DNA from: Bordetella parapertussis
GTDB taxonomy: Bacteria > Pseudomonadota > Gammaproteobacteria > Burkholderiales > Burkholderiaceae_D
Direction: 5' to 3'
DNA length: 6,238 bases
Assembly: GCA_945883145.1 (NCBI GenBank)
Contig: CAMCXB010000097.1
Coordinates: forward strand, 1-6,238
The notes under the pieces are model-generated. The model did not search any database. It was not told where the DNA came from and was given only the letters and a program-made list of their open reading frames with translations. Positions within the stretch are counted from its first letter, which is position 1, and each line of letters begins with the position of its first letter. Position numbers and translations under genes: made by a program. Shown here one piece after another: positions 4,562 through 6,238 of the stretch.

Positions 4562-6238
4562 ATGTTTGAATTTATTCGTACCCATCAGCGCCTCATGCAG
4601 TTTTTACTGCTATTGATTATTTTTCCCTCATTTGCATTTTTTGGTCTGGAGAGCTACACCCGCATGTCGGATAAAGAGCCGACTGTAGCCAAAGTGGCTG
4701 GTCAGACGATTACGCAGCGTGAGTGGGATGCAGCGCAATCACGTCAATTAGAGCGTTTCCGTCAAACGTTTGGTGAACAATTCAATGTCGCCGTATTTGA
4801 TACACCAGAAGCACGTCAAGGCGTGTTGGAAAATTTAGTTGCGCAAAAAGCCTTAGCTGCTTATGTGGCTGAGAATCATCTCACGGTATCCGATGAGACT
4901 TTGCGTAAAACAATTTCTCAAATCGATGGCTTAGTCGGTGCTGACGGAAAATTTGATATGAAGCGCTATCAAGATTTACTCGCTGCGCAGGGTTTAACCA
5001 CAGATAAATTTGAAGCGAGTTTGCGTCGTGATATGGCGATTCAACAAAGTAATGCAGCGGTGCAGGTTAGTGCCTTTTCGCCTAAGACTGTATCAAGTCA
5101 CATTGCACGTTTAAATCAGCAAGTGCGTGATGTACAAGAATTAGCTTTTACTGTTGCGAACTATAAATCGCAAGTAAAAATATCTGATGCTAAGTTGCAG
5201 GATTTTTATACTAAGCATGCGGAACAATTTCAGCTACCTGAAGTGATCAAAGCAGAGTTTGTTGTGTTAGCTCCAGATGTGGTGGAATCAAAAATCACAG
5301 TCAGTGAAGCAGACATTAAAATGTATTACGAACAAAATATTTCACGTTACAAAGCAGATGAGCAACGCAGAGCGAGTCATATACTGATCTCAGCGAATAA
5401 AGATATGCCAGTTGCTCAAAAAAATGCGGCAAAAGAAAAAGCTGAAAAGTTACTAGCGCAACTAAAGAAAAATCCTAATGACTTTGCTAAGTTAGCTAAA
5501 GAAAATTCACAAGATCCTGGTTCAGCTGAGCGTGGTGGTGATTTAGATTTCTTCGGTAAGGGCATGATGGTCAAGCCTTTTGAAGAAGCTGCCTACTCCT
5601 TAAAAGAAGGTGAAATTAGTAATCTCGTGCAATCTGATTTTGGTTATCACATCATTCGTCTGACAGCTATCAAACCTGCTGCAACCCGTAAACTGGAAGA
5701 AGTTAAAGCTAATTTGATTGATGAAATCAAACAACAGCAAGTGGGTAAAAAGTTTGCTGAGATGTCAGAAATTTTTACTAACATGGTCTATGAACAGCCA
5801 GATAGCTTAAAGCCAGTAGCTGAGAAGCTAGGTCTGAAAATAGAAACAGTTTCTGGTTTGACTAAAAAACCTAATCCAGCCATGTCAAAAGTGTCCTCAT
5901 ACAACCAGCCTAAATTTTTAAATGCTCTGTTTGCAGAGGACGTAGTACAAAACAAACACAACACAGAAGCGATTGAAGTCGCACCGCGTGTTTTAATTGC
6001 GGGTCGTGTAGTGGAATATAAACCTGTGAGTAAAATTCCATTAGCAGACGTGCGATCTACTATTGAAGATAAAGTAAGTGCGATAGAAGCAGAGCAGCTC
6101 ACTCAAAGCGCAGGTATTGCTAAGCTTGCAGAGCTAAAGAAAGGCGCCTCGGCTGAATTTGGAAATGCAATGGCTGTATCACGTAATAAGCCTGCGAACT
6201 TACCTCCTGCAGCTTTAGAAGCGGTCATGCGTGCTTCT
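4562..6238 (+). CDS. ppiD: Membrane-anchored periplasmic peptidyl-prolyl isomerase/chaperone, PpiD type (3' end outside window)
   Basis: PpiD proteins are anchored in the inner membrane and help newly translocated proteins fold in the periplasm. The open frame runs 559 codons without a stop to the window end; the family is usually ~620 residues or more, so the C-terminus is missing. Residues about 12-30 form one membrane segment (FLLLLIIFPSFAFFG) after a short basic N-terminus, giving an N-in, periplasm-out anchor. A SurA-N-like helical chaperone region follows (about 35-180). A parvulin domain spans about 268-368, with RASHIL (His273), GGDLDFF, Met336, Phe340 and FGYHIIRL (His363). Asp318 sits where some parvulins carry Cys. 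ATG 4562 is chosen because the membrane segment begins just after it; a weak GAGTGG lies 6 nt upstream. A terminator upstream implies its own promoter, which I could not identify in the 82-bp gap. SurA itself is unlikely, because only one parvulin domain is seen and a membrane anchor replaces a cleaved signal. Confidence 0.93.
   Translation, partial: MFEFIRTHQRLMQFLLLLIIFPSFAFFGLESYTRMSDKEPTVAKVAGQTITQREWDAAQSRQLERFRQTFGEQFNVAVFDTPEARQGVLENLVAQKALAAYVAENHLTVSDETLRKTISQIDGLVGADGKFDMKRYQDLLAAQGLTTDKFEASLRRDMAIQQSNAAVQVSAFSPKTVSSHIARLNQQVRDVQELAFTVANYKSQVKISDAKLQDFYTKHAEQFQLPEVIKAEFVVLAPDVVESKITVSEADIKMYYEQNISRYKADEQRRASHILISANKDMPVAQKNAAKEKAEKLLAQLKKNPNDFAKLAKENSQDPGSAERGGDLDFFGKGMMVKPFEEAAYSLKEGEISNLVQSDFGYHIIRLTAIKPAATRKLEEVKANLIDEIKQQQVGKKFAEMSEIFTNMVYEQPDSLKPVAEKLGLKIETVSGLTKKPNPAMSKVSSYNQPKFLNALFAEDVVQNKHNTEAIEVAPRVLIAGRVVEYKPVSKIPLADVRSTIEDKVSAIEAEQLTQSAGIAKLAELKKGASAEFGNAMAVSRNKPANLPPAALEAVMRAS

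Noticed and set aside
4388..4585. A 65-residue - strand open frame containing DGTRTRDPRRDRPVF
   Set aside because: This peptide is the well-known false product of the antisense of tRNA-Asp and is not a real protein; the frame also crosses the terminator and the ppiD start.
5788..6102. A 104-residue - strand open frame opposite ppiD
   Set aside because: It is antisense to a clearly coding, uninterrupted ppiD frame and resembles no family I know.
1..6238. Mobile element, CRISPR array, defence or toxin system
   Set aside because: All six genes are standard core genes in a conserved order. No transposase, spaced repeats, terminal inverted repeats, duplicated tRNA ends or unknown genes are present.

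Overview
This window is an ordinary, very conserved stretch of a proteobacterial chromosome devoted to protein quality control. All genes lie on the + strand: the 3' part of clpX, complete lon, complete hupB, a tRNA-Val(TAC)/tRNA-Asp(GTC) pair, and the 5' part of a ppiD-type peptidyl-prolyl isomerase/chaperone gene. The order clpX-lon-hupB-(tRNAs)-ppiD, together with the protein sequences, points to a gamma- or betaproteobacterium. The N-terminus of the PpiD-like protein and the two tRNAs between hupB and ppiD make me favour a moderately AT-rich betaproteobacterium. That is inference from memory of similar gene orders, not a search result.

Layout. Positions 1-833 hold the AAA+ unfoldase ClpX, lacking roughly its first 145 residues. 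Positions 834-1267 are a long non-coding gap with an intrinsic terminator at 987-1025 and a 243-bp lon leader that carries a 12-bp imperfect inverted repeat. Positions 1268-3682 hold the ATP-dependent protease Lon, 804 residues, with an intact Walker A/B and Ser-Lys dyad and a short Ala/Pro-rich tail. A clear terminator follows at 3698-3725. The 3726-3925 gap holds a near-consensus sigma-70 promoter and two inverted repeats in what would be the hupB 5' leader. HupB (HU) is best started at GTG 3926, giving 90 residues. A 66-bp gap with a perfect 7-bp inverted repeat, but no terminator, leads into the two tRNAs, which end in an intrinsic terminator at 4453-4479. The PpiD-like gene starts at 4562 and runs off the end of the window.

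Functional links. ClpX and Lon are the cytoplasmic ATP-dependent unfolding and proteolysis machines. HU is the nucleoid protein encoded next to Lon. PpiD is a membrane-anchored periplasmic folding factor. Terminators after clpX, lon and the tRNAs suggest mostly separate transcription units, apart from possible hupB-tRNA read-through.

I found no mobile element, CRISPR array, toxin or unknown gene. The points worth a second look are the structured non-coding segments: the lon leader, the hupB leader, the hupB-tRNA spacer and the clpX 3' region. All genes look intact within the window limits, and I see no evidence of a novel system.
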